A DNA stretch of 64,000 nucleotides, from positions 389,864 to 453,863 of the forward strand of contig NZ_VOSC01000019.1 of the NCBI RefSeq assembly GCF_007997385.1, given 5' to 3'. How positions within the stretch are numbered: the stretch's first letter is position 1; every line of letters starts with the position of its first letter. Source of the stretch: Seonamhaeicola algicola (GTDB taxonomy: Bacteria; Bacteroidota; Bacteroidia; Flavobacteriales; Flavobacteriaceae). The notes under the pieces were generated by a model. That model saw nothing but the letters and a program-made list of their open reading frames with translations, was not told where the DNA came from and ran no database searches. The position numbers were made by a program, and so were the translations under genes. Below are positions 1-8,231 of this stretch, in pieces.

Positions 1-481
1 TTACCATTTCATAATCATCCATAACAAAGCCATTTCCAATATCTGCAACCACAGATCTTTTGTTTATAAAACCTAATGCTTCATAAGCTTTTATTGAATT
101 TTCATTATCAACATTAACCGTTAATCTTATTGCTTTTAGGTTGAATTTTTTAGCTTTATCTTCAATAAAATTCATGGCTGTTTTTCCTATTTTTTTTCCT
201 CTACAGCTACTCAAAACATAAATTTTACTTAAAAATAATATTGTATCTTCTTTTTTTATTGAAATATATCCAACAGGCTTTTTATTGTATTCAAGTAAAT
301 AATACATATAATGATTGGTTACCTGTGATTTTATTGCCGCAGCAGATTGAAATTTTTCAAGCATATAATCAACCTGTGCCAACCCAATTATTGGTATGTA
401 ATGCTCGCGCCAAATTGTATCGGCCAATGTAGCTATGGTTTCAAAATCCTGGTTTGTTTTTGCAATAGAAATAGTTATCAT
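1..481 (-). CDS. GNAT family N-acetyltransferase (C-terminus cut by window edge)
   Basis: The reverse strand from the ATG at 481 reads open for 160 codons to the window edge. The protein has the GNAT fold order: an N-terminal region with DTIWREHYIPIIG, a core strand LYVLSS-type segment (KIYVLSSCRGKKIG, an acetyl-CoA loop of the R/Q-x-x-G-x-G/A class) and the C-terminal strand NENSIKAYEALGF typical of the family. It ends in MDDYEMV, the usual GNAT tail (often MDDYVMEK), so only a few residues are missing. It would transfer an acetyl group from acetyl-CoA to an amine; the substrate cannot be told. It starts 3 nt after the hemolysin III stop, so it is the last gene of that leftward operon. Confidence 0.85.
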   Translation of the reverse strand, partial: MITISIAKTNQDFETIATLADTIWREHYIPIIGLAQVDYMLEKFQSAAAIKSQVTNHYMYYLLEYNKKPVGYISIKKEDTILFLSKIYVLSSCRGKKIGKTAMNFIEDKAKKFNLKAIRLTVNVDNENSIKAYEALGFINKRSVVADIGNGFVMDDYEMV

Positions 482-484
482 GTT

Positions 485-1111
485 TTAAATAATGTAAAAG
501 AAAATCATAAAAAAATGGCAAATAGCGCCAACCAAAACAAAGAAATGCCAAATTACATGATTAAAAGGTATTTTTTCAATAGCATAAAAAACAATACCAC
601 CCGTATATGCTAAACCTCCTGCAAAAAGTAATAAAATGGCATTATAATTAACAGTACTTGATAGCGCTGTGAAATCAAATACAATTAACCAGCCCATTAC
701 AAGGTATAACAGGGTTGAAAATGCCCCAAATTTTCCTGTGAAAAATAATTTTAAAACCACACCGAAAGCGGCTATAGCCCAAACTAAATAAAAAAGCAAC
801 CACCCTTTACTATTTGCTAAAGAAATAAGACAAACTGGTGTGTAAGTGCCTGCTATTAAAAGGTAAATACTTATATGATCTAAAATTCTAAAATAGTGTT
901 TATTTTGTTCATTTTTTACAGCATGATATAAGGTTGAAGCTGTAAACAACACTATTATTGAAACTCCATAAATAATTACACTAAAAAGGCTATTTGGTGT
1001 TTTTTTGGTATCAAATACTATAAGTAGTGTTAATGCTAAAATGCCAAAAACAGCACCAATACCATGCGAAAATGCGTTAAGTTTTTCTTCAAAAGCAGTT
1101 TGTTTACGCAT
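485..1111 (-). CDS. Hemolysin III / PAQR family membrane protein (TrhA-like)
   Basis: 208 residues with seven hydrophobic segments, the length and topology of the bacterial hemolysin III (YqfA/TrhA, PAQR) family. Family signatures visible are an early FSHGIG (His at about 16), STLYH (about 59-63), a conserved Asp in ILDHISIYLLIAGTYTP and the C-terminal pair of histidines in HVIWHFFVLVGAICHF; these His/Asp residues bind zinc in PAQR proteins. In other bacteria TrhA affects membrane energetics and fatty-acid homeostasis; haemolytic action here is not implied. The start abuts the DUF4294 stop without a gap, which indicates one transcript with its neighbours. Confidence 0.9.
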   Translation of the reverse strand: MRKQTAFEEKLNAFSHGIGAVFGILALTLLIVFDTKKTPNSLFSVIIYGVSIIVLFTASTLYHAVKNEQNKHYFRILDHISIYLLIAGTYTPVCLISLANSKGWLLFYLVWAIAAFGVVLKLFFTGKFGAFSTLLYLVMGWLIVFDFTALSSTVNYNAILLLFAGGLAYTGGIVFYAIEKIPFNHVIWHFFVLVGAICHFFMIFFYII

Positions 1112-1783
1112 TTATTTGTTGTTTTTCCATTTATTGGTTAATTCATAAAAATCGAATTCAACTGCCGATTTTTGTGCCTCTAAGCGTCCGTTTTGAAAAT
1201 TTCGTTGTAAAATATCTTCAATTAAATAATCTTCTTCAACATTAATGGGGTCAAACTCTTTTTTTAAAGAAATATTAAACATACTTGCTGTTGTATTATA
1301 CCAAAATGCCCGCCAACCGCTACGCAATTCTTTCACTAAATTAAATGCCGTTTCGCCTGTTTGCCTGTGTATCAGTTTAACTAAAATTTGCCCTTCGGTA
1401 CGCGACATTTTTTTTAATTCATCTGAAAATTCACCTTCAATATATTTTTGAATACGTTTGGTATATCGTTTTTTTTCACGCTTGCGCTTTAATCCTTCTA
1501 ATCGTTTATTCATAGAATCTAAACGTACGGCGGCAAGTTTTGCGTATGGATAAACTTTTAAGGTTTTTCGGCGTAAAATTAAATACCTAATACGGGCTTC
1601 TCTACTATCAAATTTTAATTTATGTAAAAGTTTAACTTCCTCTAAACCAATGCTAGTTCTAGGCACAGAGTCGCCTTCAATAATTAAATACTCAACCGTA
1701 TCAGTAGTATCACTAACCACTTCTGTTGTTTGGGCAGCAATTATTATAGGAAAGAATAAAAGAAAAACTTTAAAAATTCGCAT
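1112..1783 (-). CDS. DUF4294 domain-containing exported protein
   Basis: 223 residues with an N-terminal signal peptide (FKVFLLFFPIIIAAQ, cleavage probably after about residue 17). A basic central region RYLILRRKTLKVYPYAKLAAVRLDSMN is followed by QILVKLIHRQTGETAFNLVKELRSGWRAFWYN, the recognisable core of DUF4294, a family found almost only in Bacteroidota and without known function. It is the first gene of the leftward operon with hemolysin III and GNAT; a TAnnTTTG box lies just upstream on the reverse strand (1810-1817). Confidence 0.85.
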   Translation of the reverse strand: MRIFKVFLLFFPIIIAAQTTEVVSDTTDTVEYLIIEGDSVPRTSIGLEEVKLLHKLKFDSREARIRYLILRRKTLKVYPYAKLAAVRLDSMNKRLEGLKRKREKKRYTKRIQKYIEGEFSDELKKMSRTEGQILVKLIHRQTGETAFNLVKELRSGWRAFWYNTTASMFNISLKKEFDPINVEEDYLIEDILQRNFQNGRLEAQKSAVEFDFYELTNKWKNNK

Positions 1784-1809
1784 GAATTAAAATTGAGGCT
1801 TCATAAATT

Positions 1810-1817
1810 CAAAATTA
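1810..1817 (-). promoter_or_regulatory. -7 promoter box for the DUF4294 operon
   Basis: The reverse strand reads TAATTTTG, a full match to the Bacteroidota -7 consensus TAnnTTTG, 27 nt before the DUF4294 start codon. The predicted transcript would have a leader of about 15 nt. Confidence 0.55.
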
Positions 1818-1918
1818 CTAATTTACACTTAGTATAACGTTTTTTTAAGCCTGTTATTTTTTTTACAATTAAATGTAGCTTTATATTAAATTAGTATTTT
1901 AGTGCAAAACTTTAATTT

Positions 1919-3007
1919 ATGGCAAAAAAGAGCATTCTTAATAAAAAATCTATAGAATTTTTAGAAAAATATTTAAACAATGCCGCCCCTACAGGTTATG
2001 AATGGGACGGACAAAAATTGTGGATGGACTACCTTAAACCCTACGTTGATGAGTTTATTACAGACACTTACGGAACCGCTGTAGGGGTTATAAACCCAAA
2101 GGCTAAATACAAAGTGGTTATTGAGGGGCATGCCGATGAAATTTCATGGTATGTAAACTACATATCTGACAACGGATTAATTTACGTAATTAGAAATGGT
2201 GGTAGTGATCATCAAATTGCACCAAGTAAAGTAGTTAACATTCATACAAAAAAAGGTATTGTAAAAGGTGTTTTTGGTTGGCCAGCAATTCATACCAGAA
2301 ATCGTGCTAAAGAAGAAGCCCCTAAACCTGATAATATTTTTATAGATTGTGGCTGTGCAAATAAAGAAGAAGTAGAAAAACTAGGCGTTCATGTGGGGTG
2401 TGTTATTACGTATCCTGATGAGTTTCATATTTTAAATGATGATAAATTTGTGTGTAGAGCCATTGATAACCGTATGGGTGGTTTTATGATTGCTGAAGTT
2501 GCACGTTTACTAAAAGAAAATAAAAAAGAATTACCTTTTGGGTTGTACATAACTAACGCTGTACAAGAAGAAATTGGTTTACGTGGTGCCGAAATGATTA
2601 CTCAAACCATTAAACCAAACGTGGCTATTGTTACTGATGTTACGCACGATACCACTACCCCAATGATTGAAATGAAAAAAGAAGGGCATTTAGAAATTGG
2701 TAAAGGCCCTGTTGTTGCTTATGCACCTGCTGTACAACAAAAATTACGTGATTTAATTATTGATACTGCTGAAGATAAAAAAATTCCGTTCCAACGTTCT
2801 GCATTATCTAGAGCAACAGGAACAGATACTGATGCATTTGCTTACAGTAATGGCGGTGTAGCTTCGGCACTTATATCTCTACCATTGCGTTATATGCATA
2901 CTACCGTTGAAATGGTTCATAAAGATGATGTTGAAAATGTTATAAAATTAATTTATGAATCGCTTTTAAACATTAAAGACGGCGATACATTTAGTTATTT
3001 TGAATAA
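1919..3007 (+). CDS. M42 family metallopeptidase (aminopeptidase)
   Basis: 362 residues, normal length for M42 di-metal aminopeptidases (tetrahedral TET/DAP and FrvX relatives). The metal ligands and catalytic residues can be read in order: EGHADEIS (His and Asp), CRAIDNRMGG (bridging Asp), VQEEIGLRGA (catalytic and ligand Glu), TDVTHD (Asp) and the C-terminal HTTVEMVHKDD (His). The enzyme removes N-terminal residues from peptides in the cytoplasm; no signal peptide is seen. It stands alone: a strong intrinsic terminator follows at once and the next gene has its own upstream gap. Confidence 0.92.
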   Translation: MAKKSILNKKSIEFLEKYLNNAAPTGYEWDGQKLWMDYLKPYVDEFITDTYGTAVGVINPKAKYKVVIEGHADEISWYVNYISDNGLIYVIRNGGSDHQIAPSKVVNIHTKKGIVKGVFGWPAIHTRNRAKEEAPKPDNIFIDCGCANKEEVEKLGVHVGCVITYPDEFHILNDDKFVCRAIDNRMGGFMIAEVARLLKENKKELPFGLYITNAVQEEIGLRGAEMITQTIKPNVAIVTDVTHDTTTPMIEMKKEGHLEIGKGPVVAYAPAVQQKLRDLIIDTAEDKKIPFQRSALSRATGTDTDAFAYSNGGVASALISLPLRYMHTTVEMVHKDDVENVIKLIYESLLNIKDGDTFSYFE

Positions 3008-3012
3008 TTTAA

Positions 3013-3040
3013 ATTCCCGCGAAAGCGGGAATATTTTTTC
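3013..3040 (+). terminator. Intrinsic terminator after the M42 peptidase
   Basis: A perfect 8-bp stem ATTCCCGC/GCGGGAAT closed by a GAAA tetraloop (3021-3024) and followed by a run of six T. This is a strong rho-independent terminator. Confidence 0.93.
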
Positions 3041-3055
3041 TATTTAATTAAAAAC

Positions 3056-3610
3056 ATGGATGAACTCATAGACATTGTAGATGCTAACGGTAACCCAACA
3101 GGTAAAACGGCTTTAAAATCTGTTATACACCAAAAAGGCTATTACCACAACACCTGCCATGTATGGTATTACACCAAAAGCGGCTCTATTTTATTGGCCC
3201 AACGTAGTGCAAAAAAAGCTATTTGCCCGTTAATGTGGGATGTATCAGTTGCAGGACATATTGATGCTGGCGAAACTGCAGAACAAGCAACTATTAGAGA
3301 AACAAAAGAAGAAATTGGGTTATCAATTACCAGCAATGAATTGTTTAAAATTGGTGTTTTCAAATGCTTTTCAAACTATAAAAATGGGTTAATAGATAAT
3401 GAGTTTCACATCACCTTTATTGCTCAAATTAACACACCCATTAATAAGCTTACACCTCAAATTGATGAAGTTGATGCTTTAAAATACGTTTCAATTAATG
3501 AATTTCAAAAGCTAATTGATACCATTGGCAATAACAATAATCATTTTGCACCTTCAAACAAAACGTATTATCAAACTGTTCTAACAAAAATATCTCAAAA
3601 GCTCGCTTAA
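3056..3610 (+). CDS. Nudix hydrolase (IPP isomerase-like subgroup)
   Basis: 184 residues. A complete Nudix box is present at about residues 67-89: GHIDAGE, then RETKEEIGL, fitting GX5EX7REUXEEXGU, so Mg-dependent cleavage of a nucleoside-diphosphate-type bond is expected. The N-terminal MDELIDIVDANGNPTG and the HNTCHVWYY stretch are typical of the YfcD/IPP-isomerase-like Nudix subgroup; the true substrate cannot be read. It ends 4 nt before the PrsW gene, so the two are co-transcribed. Confidence 0.88.
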   Translation: MDELIDIVDANGNPTGKTALKSVIHQKGYYHNTCHVWYYTKSGSILLAQRSAKKAICPLMWDVSVAGHIDAGETAEQATIRETKEEIGLSITSNELFKIGVFKCFSNYKNGLIDNEFHITFIAQINTPINKLTPQIDEVDALKYVSINEFQKLIDTIGNNNNHFAPSNKTYYQTVLTKISQKLA

Positions 3611-3614
3611 TTAA

Positions 3615-4286
3615 ATGCCGCTACTTTTACTTGCCATTGCTCCTGTTTTTGCTATAATTCTTTATATAAATTATAAAGATAAATATGAAAAAGAATCTAA
3701 AAAACTACTATTATACAACTTTATTTTAGGTGCAGTTGTTAGTGTTATAATAACAACCATTATATATTATGTGTTTGATATTATACTACCGTTAGCAGAC
3801 CATACTAGTGTTTTTCAACAATTTGTAAAAGCCTTTTTTGTTGTTGGTTTAACCGAAGAGTTTAGCAAGTATATTATAGTTAAACTATTTGCACAAAAAA
3901 ATAACGCCTTTAATGAACCCTTTGATGGTATTGTATATGCTGTTATGGTATCAATGGGATTTGCAGCTACCGAAAATATTTTTTACGTACTTGAAGGCGG
4001 CTACCTAACTGCTGTATTAAGAGCCTTTACTGCAGTGCCTGCTCATGCAACTTTTGGTATTTTAATGGGATATTTTATGGGTAAAGCTAAGTTTTCAAAT
4101 TCTAGAGTTTTATTAAACTTAACTGGGCTATTTTTTGCCATTGTTTTTCATGGTGCTTATGATTTTTTTCTGTTTATAGATTTTATTCCCGGTATTTGGG
4201 TTGGAGCTTTTATATCACTATTTATTGGTATTATTTTATCAAGAAAAGCTATAAAAAAACATCAAGAAAATTCGGTTTTCAAGTAA
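3615..4286 (+). CDS. PrsW family intramembrane metalloprotease
   Basis: 223 residues with about seven membrane segments. The family signature is visible: EEFSKY (EExxK-type motif, about residue 81), the ENIFY segment, HATFGILMGY and FHGAYDF, whose Glu and His residues form the putative active site of the PrsW/CAAX-protease (ABI-like) clan. PrsW in Bacillus cleaves an anti-sigma factor in the membrane; the target here is unknown. It follows the Nudix gene by 4 nt and is separated from the acyl-CoA carboxylase by an 83-nt gap. Confidence 0.88.
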   Translation: MPLLLLAIAPVFAIILYINYKDKYEKESKKLLLYNFILGAVVSVIITTIIYYVFDIILPLADHTSVFQQFVKAFFVVGLTEEFSKYIIVKLFAQKNNAFNEPFDGIVYAVMVSMGFAATENIFYVLEGGYLTAVLRAFTAVPAHATFGILMGYFMGKAKFSNSRVLLNLTGLFFAIVFHGAYDFFLFIDFIPGIWVGAFISLFIGIILSRKAIKKHQENSVFK

Positions 4287-4369
4287 GTATACTTTCTATT
4301 TTAAAATATATTTAATAATGTTCTAACACATTATAACTATATTTATACTTTAACCAATTTTCTATTTAT

Positions 4370-4858
4370 ATGACAAAAACTTTTAAAACAAAGGTTAATG
4401 ACACTTTTGATTTTGAAATCACTACTTCGCAGGCATCATCTTTAGATGCCATACAGGTTTCAAACGCAACATACCATATCCTTCAAAATAACACATCGTA
4501 TAACGCTACAATAGAAAAAACAGACTTCAACAAACGTTTTTACAGCGTTAAAATTAACAACAACACCTATAACGTTTCTATTAAAAATGACTTAGATACA
4601 CTCGTAAAATCTATGGGTTTTTCTATAGGAGGCACCAAACATATTAATGCCATAAAGGCACCAATGCCAGGTTTAATTTTAGAAATTAATGTTGAAAAAG
4701 GCACTAAGGTTAATGAAAACGATACACTACTAATTTTAGAAGCCATGAAAATGGAAAATGTAATAACCGCACCGCGTGATGGTATTATAAAATCAGTTTC
4801 TGTTAAAAAAGGTGATGCTGTTGAAAAAAATCAGTTGTTAATTGAGTTTGATGCCTAA
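4370..4858 (+). CDS. Biotin carboxyl carrier protein of acyl-CoA carboxylase
   Basis: 162 residues. The C-terminal half is a biotinyl domain with the target EAMKMEN (lysine at about residue 128) preceded by the conserved APMPGLI. The N-terminal half is a linker domain of the kind seen in separate carrier subunits of propionyl/methylmalonyl/acetyl-CoA carboxylases and oxaloacetate decarboxylase gamma-like carriers. The next two genes are the biotin carboxylase and the carboxyltransferase, so the operon encodes a complete three-subunit biotin-dependent acyl-CoA carboxylase. Confidence 0.9.
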   Translation: MTKTFKTKVNDTFDFEITTSQASSLDAIQVSNATYHILQNNTSYNATIEKTDFNKRFYSVKINNNTYNVSIKNDLDTLVKSMGFSIGGTKHINAIKAPMPGLILEINVEKGTKVNENDTLLILEAMKMENVITAPRDGIIKSVSVKKGDAVEKNQLLIEFDA

Positions 4859-4885
4859 GCATCTGTTTTAAAATTTAAGTTTAAA

Positions 4886-6325
4886 ATGAAAAAAATATTA
4901 GTTGCTAACAGAGGCGAAATAGCTATAAGAGTTATGAAAACGGCCCGTAAAATGGGTATAAAAACCGTAGCTATATATTCTGAAGTTGATAGAAATGCAC
5001 CACACGTAAAATTTGCTGATGAAGCTGTATGTGTTGGTAAAGCACCTTCAAATCAATCGTATTTAAAAGGCGATAAAATTATTGAAATAGCGAAAAAGTT
5101 ACACGTTGATGGCATTCACCCAGGTTATGGTTTTTTAAGTGAAAATGCCAATTTTGCTGAATTAGTTGAAAAAAACAACATTACATTTATTGGTCCGCGC
5201 TCAAAAGCCATAAAAATTATGGGAAGCAAATTAGCCGCCAAAGAAGCCGTTAAAAAATATAATATTCCAATGGTGCCAGGAATAGACAAAGCTATTACTG
5301 ATGTTAAAAAAGCAAAAGAAATAGCTAAAAACATTGGGTTTCCTATACTTATTAAAGCATCGGCAGGTGGCGGTGGTAAAGGTATGCGTGTTGTAGAAAA
5401 AGAAGCTGATTTGCAATTACAAATGGAACGTGCCAATAGCGAAGCTACATCGGCCTTTGGTGACGGTTCTGTGTTTATTGAAAAATATGTTAGCTCGCCA
5501 AGGCATATAGAAATTCAGGTTATGGCCGATAGCCACGGTAATATTATTCATTTATTTGAACGTGAGTGCAGTATACAACGCAGACATCAAAAAGTTGTTG
5601 AAGAAGCACCATCAGCCGTTTTAACGCCACAATTAAGAAATAAAATGGGCGAAGCAGCTGTTAAAGTAGCTAAATCTTGCGATTACCTAGGAGCAGGCAC
5701 CGTTGAATTTTTAATTGATGATAAACACAACTTCTACTTTTTAGAAATGAATACCCGATTACAAGTAGAACACCCTGTTACAGAGTTAATTACTGGAGTA
5801 GATTTGGTGGAGTTACAAATAAAAGTAGCACGCGGTGAAGCGCTTCCTATTAATCAAAACGATTTAAAAATTAAAGGACACGCTCTTGAATTGCGGGTTT
5901 ATGCTGAAGATCCGCTTAATAATTTTTTACCAAGTGTTGGTAATTTAAGCACTTATAAAATACCCACAGGCAAAAATATTAGAGTTGATAATGGTTTTGA
6001 AGAAGGTATGGATATTCCTATTTATTATGACCCAATGTTAGCTAAATTAATCACCTACGGAAACACACGCGAGGAAGCTATACAATTAATGATACAAGCT
6101 ATAAATAACTATCATATTGAAGGTGTTGCTACTACCCTGCCATTTGGCAAATTTGTTTGTGAGCATGATGCTTTCTGCTCGGGTAGTTTTGATACACATT
6201 TTGTTAAAAACCATTACGTGCCAGAAATTATTAAGCAACAAACAGAAAACGAAGCTAAAATAGCTGCATTAATAGCATTAAAAACCTATTTAGAAGACCA
6301 AAAACTTTTAAGACTTCCAAACTAA
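4886..6325 (+). CDS. accC: Acyl-CoA carboxylase, biotin carboxylase subunit
   Basis: 479 residues, normal for a stand-alone biotin carboxylase. It opens with KKILVANRGEIAIRV, has the glycine-rich ATP-grasp loop ASAGGGGKGM (about residue 155), the ECSIQRRHQKVVEEAPS segment and EMNTRLQVEHPVTE with the catalytic Glu/Arg. It uses ATP and bicarbonate to carboxylate the biotin on the preceding gene's product. The gap to the carrier gene is 27 nt and to the carboxyltransferase 6 nt. Because the partner carboxyltransferase is of the PccB kind, the complex may act on propionyl-CoA rather than acetyl-CoA. Confidence 0.93.
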   Translation: MKKILVANRGEIAIRVMKTARKMGIKTVAIYSEVDRNAPHVKFADEAVCVGKAPSNQSYLKGDKIIEIAKKLHVDGIHPGYGFLSENANFAELVEKNNITFIGPRSKAIKIMGSKLAAKEAVKKYNIPMVPGIDKAITDVKKAKEIAKNIGFPILIKASAGGGGKGMRVVEKEADLQLQMERANSEATSAFGDGSVFIEKYVSSPRHIEIQVMADSHGNIIHLFERECSIQRRHQKVVEEAPSAVLTPQLRNKMGEAAVKVAKSCDYLGAGTVEFLIDDKHNFYFLEMNTRLQVEHPVTELITGVDLVELQIKVARGEALPINQNDLKIKGHALELRVYAEDPLNNFLPSVGNLSTYKIPTGKNIRVDNGFEEGMDIPIYYDPMLAKLITYGNTREEAIQLMIQAINNYHIEGVATTLPFGKFVCEHDAFCSGSFDTHFVKNHYVPEIIKQQTENEAKIAALIALKTYLEDQKLLRLPN

Positions 6326-6331
6326 AAATCT

Positions 6332-7873
6332 ATGAACTCTAAAATAAATAAACTTAAAGAACTTAATGCCTTAGCGCAATTAGGTGGTGGCCAAAAACGC
6401 ATAGATAAGCAACATGCAAAAAAAAAGCTAACCGCAAGAGAGCGTATTCAGTATTTATTAGACGAAGGATCGTTTGAAGAAATAGGCGCTTTAGTAACAC
6501 ACAGAACCACCGATTTTGGTATGGATAAAGAAATTTATTACGGTGATGGAGTAGTTACCGGCTACGGTACAGTAAATGGTAAATTAATTTATGTGTACGC
6601 TCAAGATTTTACAGTTTTTGGTGGAGCACTTTCTGAAACACATGCTGAAAAAATTTGCAAAATAATGGATTTAGCTGTTAAAGTTGGTGCGCCTATTGTA
6701 GGGCTTAATGATTCTGGAGGTGCTCGTATACAAGAAGGTGTAAAATCATTAGGTGGTTATGCCGATATTTTTTACCGAAATGTTCAAGCATCTGGTGTTG
6801 TGCCTCAAATTTCGGCTATAATGGGACCATGTGCAGGTGGTGCTGTATATTCTCCTGCTATGACGGATTTTACACTTATGGTTGAAGATACTAGTTATAT
6901 GTTTGTAACCGGACCTAATGTTGTAAAAACAGTAACTAATGAAACCGTTAGTAGTGAAGATTTAGGAGGTGCGCATACACATGCATCAAAATCTGGAGTA
7001 GCCCATAAGACATCGGTAAATGATATTTCTTGTTTAGAAGATGTTAAGAAACTTTTAAGCTACTTACCTCAAAACAACACTGAAACAACCGAAAAGTTAG
7101 CGTTTTCACCTAAAGATGAAGTTAGACAAGCTTTAAATAACATTATACCAGATAACCCTAACAAACCATATGACATGCATGAAATTATAACAGGAATTAT
7201 TGATACAGATTCCTTTTATGAAATTCATAAAGACTATGCCGAAAATATCATTGTTGGTTTTGCGCGTTTGGGTGGCCGTAGCATTGGTATAATTGCCAAT
7301 CAACCTATGTTTTTAGCAGGTGTTTTAGATGTAAACAGCTCTAAAAAAGCCGCTAGATTTACACGGTTTTGCGATGCTTTTAATATTCCGCTACTTGTTT
7401 TAGTAGATGTTCCTGGTTTTTTACCTGGAACAGACCAAGAATGGAACGGTATTATTGTTCATGGCGCTAAGTTACTTTACGCTTTAAGTGAAGCAACAGT
7501 ACCACGCGTTACAGTTATTACTAGAAAAGCATATGGCGGGGCTTATGATGTTATGAATTCTAAACACATTGGAGCAGATTTTAACTATGCATGGCCTGGA
7601 GCGGAAATAGCCGTTATGGGCGCTAAAGGGGCCAGTGAAATTATATTTAGAAAAGAAATAGCATCAGCCAGTAATCCTGAGGCAAAATTAGCTGAAAAAG
7701 AAACAGAATATGCTAACACATTTGCTAACCCTTACAGTGCTGCTAAACGAGGCTTTATAGACGAGGTTATATTACCAGAAAATACCCGAAGAAAGTTAAT
7801 TAAAACATTTTCTATGTTAGAAAATAAAAAAGTGAGCTTACCCAATAGAAAACACGGAAACATACCGTTATAA
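6332..7873 (+). CDS. Acyl-CoA carboxylase carboxyltransferase beta subunit (propionyl-CoA carboxylase-like)
   Basis: 513 residues, the length of PccB-type carboxyltransferases, with both crotonase-like halves. Visible are [22 protein letters not shown] at the start of the family (about 18-39), [10 protein letters not shown] (oxyanion loop region), [16 protein letters not shown], the DVPGFLPGT segment and the [17 protein letters not shown] stretch. It transfers CO2 from carboxybiotin to an acyl-CoA, most likely propionyl-CoA giving methylmalonyl-CoA. It closes the operon, which ends at the terminator 34 nt downstream. Confidence 0.92.
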   Translation: MNSKINKLKELNALAQLGGGQKRIDKQHAKKKLTARERIQYLLDEGSFEEIGALVTHRTTDFGMDKEIYYGDGVVTGYGTVNGKLIYVYAQDFTVFGGALSETHAEKICKIMDLAVKVGAPIVGLNDSGGARIQEGVKSLGGYADIFYRNVQASGVVPQISAIMGPCAGGAVYSPAMTDFTLMVEDTSYMFVTGPNVVKTVTNETVSSEDLGGAHTHASKSGVAHKTSVNDISCLEDVKKLLSYLPQNNTETTEKLAFSPKDEVRQALNNIIPDNPNKPYDMHEIITGIIDTDSFYEIHKDYAENIIVGFARLGGRSIGIIANQPMFLAGVLDVNSSKKAARFTRFCDAFNIPLLVLVDVPGFLPGTDQEWNGIIVHGAKLLYALSEATVPRVTVITRKAYGGAYDVMNSKHIGADFNYAWPGAEIAVMGAKGASEIIFRKEIASASNPEAKLAEKETEYANTFANPYSAAKRGFIDEVILPENTRRKLIKTFSMLENKKVSLPNRKHGNIPL

Positions 7874-7906
7874 AAATAAAGAAAGTAATAAACCATTTAA
7901 AAAGAA

Positions 7907-7941
7907 AAAGGAGGCTCCCTAACCTGCCTCCTTTCTTTTTT
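7907..7941 (+). terminator. Intrinsic terminator of the acyl-CoA carboxylase operon
   Basis: Stem AAAGGAGGC/GCCTCCTTT (9 bp, perfect) around a 10-nt loop, followed by C and six T. Confidence 0.9.
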
Positions 7942-8231
7942 GCTAACCAAACTTAATAAATAGTTCGATATTTATTTGTTAGTCTTTAACCTGTTTTAAC
8001 TTTGTTTAACAAAAATTAAACTTATAGCCTTGCTTAATTTTATCCAACCAATAAACAAAGACGCAGGCGCTTTGAGAGTACTAACTGTTGATAATAGCGT
8101 TACACAAATATCAACAAAAGAGACAAAAAATTACACAAAAACAACTACGCATTTACTACGCACAAGTGTTTTTTCTTAACTTTTTATTGATATTTTCTTA
8201 ATAAACAAAATAAAAAACCTTCAAAAAACCA
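7942..8231. other. Convergent intergenic gap with an orphan promoter; possible small RNA
   Basis: Both flanking genes end into this gap, yet it contains a full promoter pointing right (next entry), three TTTAAC copies spaced exactly 10 bp apart (7985, 7995, 8005), an 8-bp perfect inverted repeat TGTTGATA/TATCAACA (8086-8093 and 8109-8116) and two ACTACGCA copies near 8144-8162. No open frame of note is seen. A small untranslated RNA is possible but no convincing terminator follows; a weak candidate is the T run near 8168. Confidence 0.35.
7975..8004 (+). promoter_or_regulatory. Orphan Bacteroidota-type promoter (TTTG - 18 bp - TAACTTTG)
   Basis: TTTG at 7975-7978, an 18-bp spacer, then TAACTTTG at 7997-8004, matching both the -33 and the -7 elements. 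No gene follows on this strand for more than 3 kb; transcription would run antisense into the 3' end of the TPR-LuxR gene. Confidence 0.5.
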
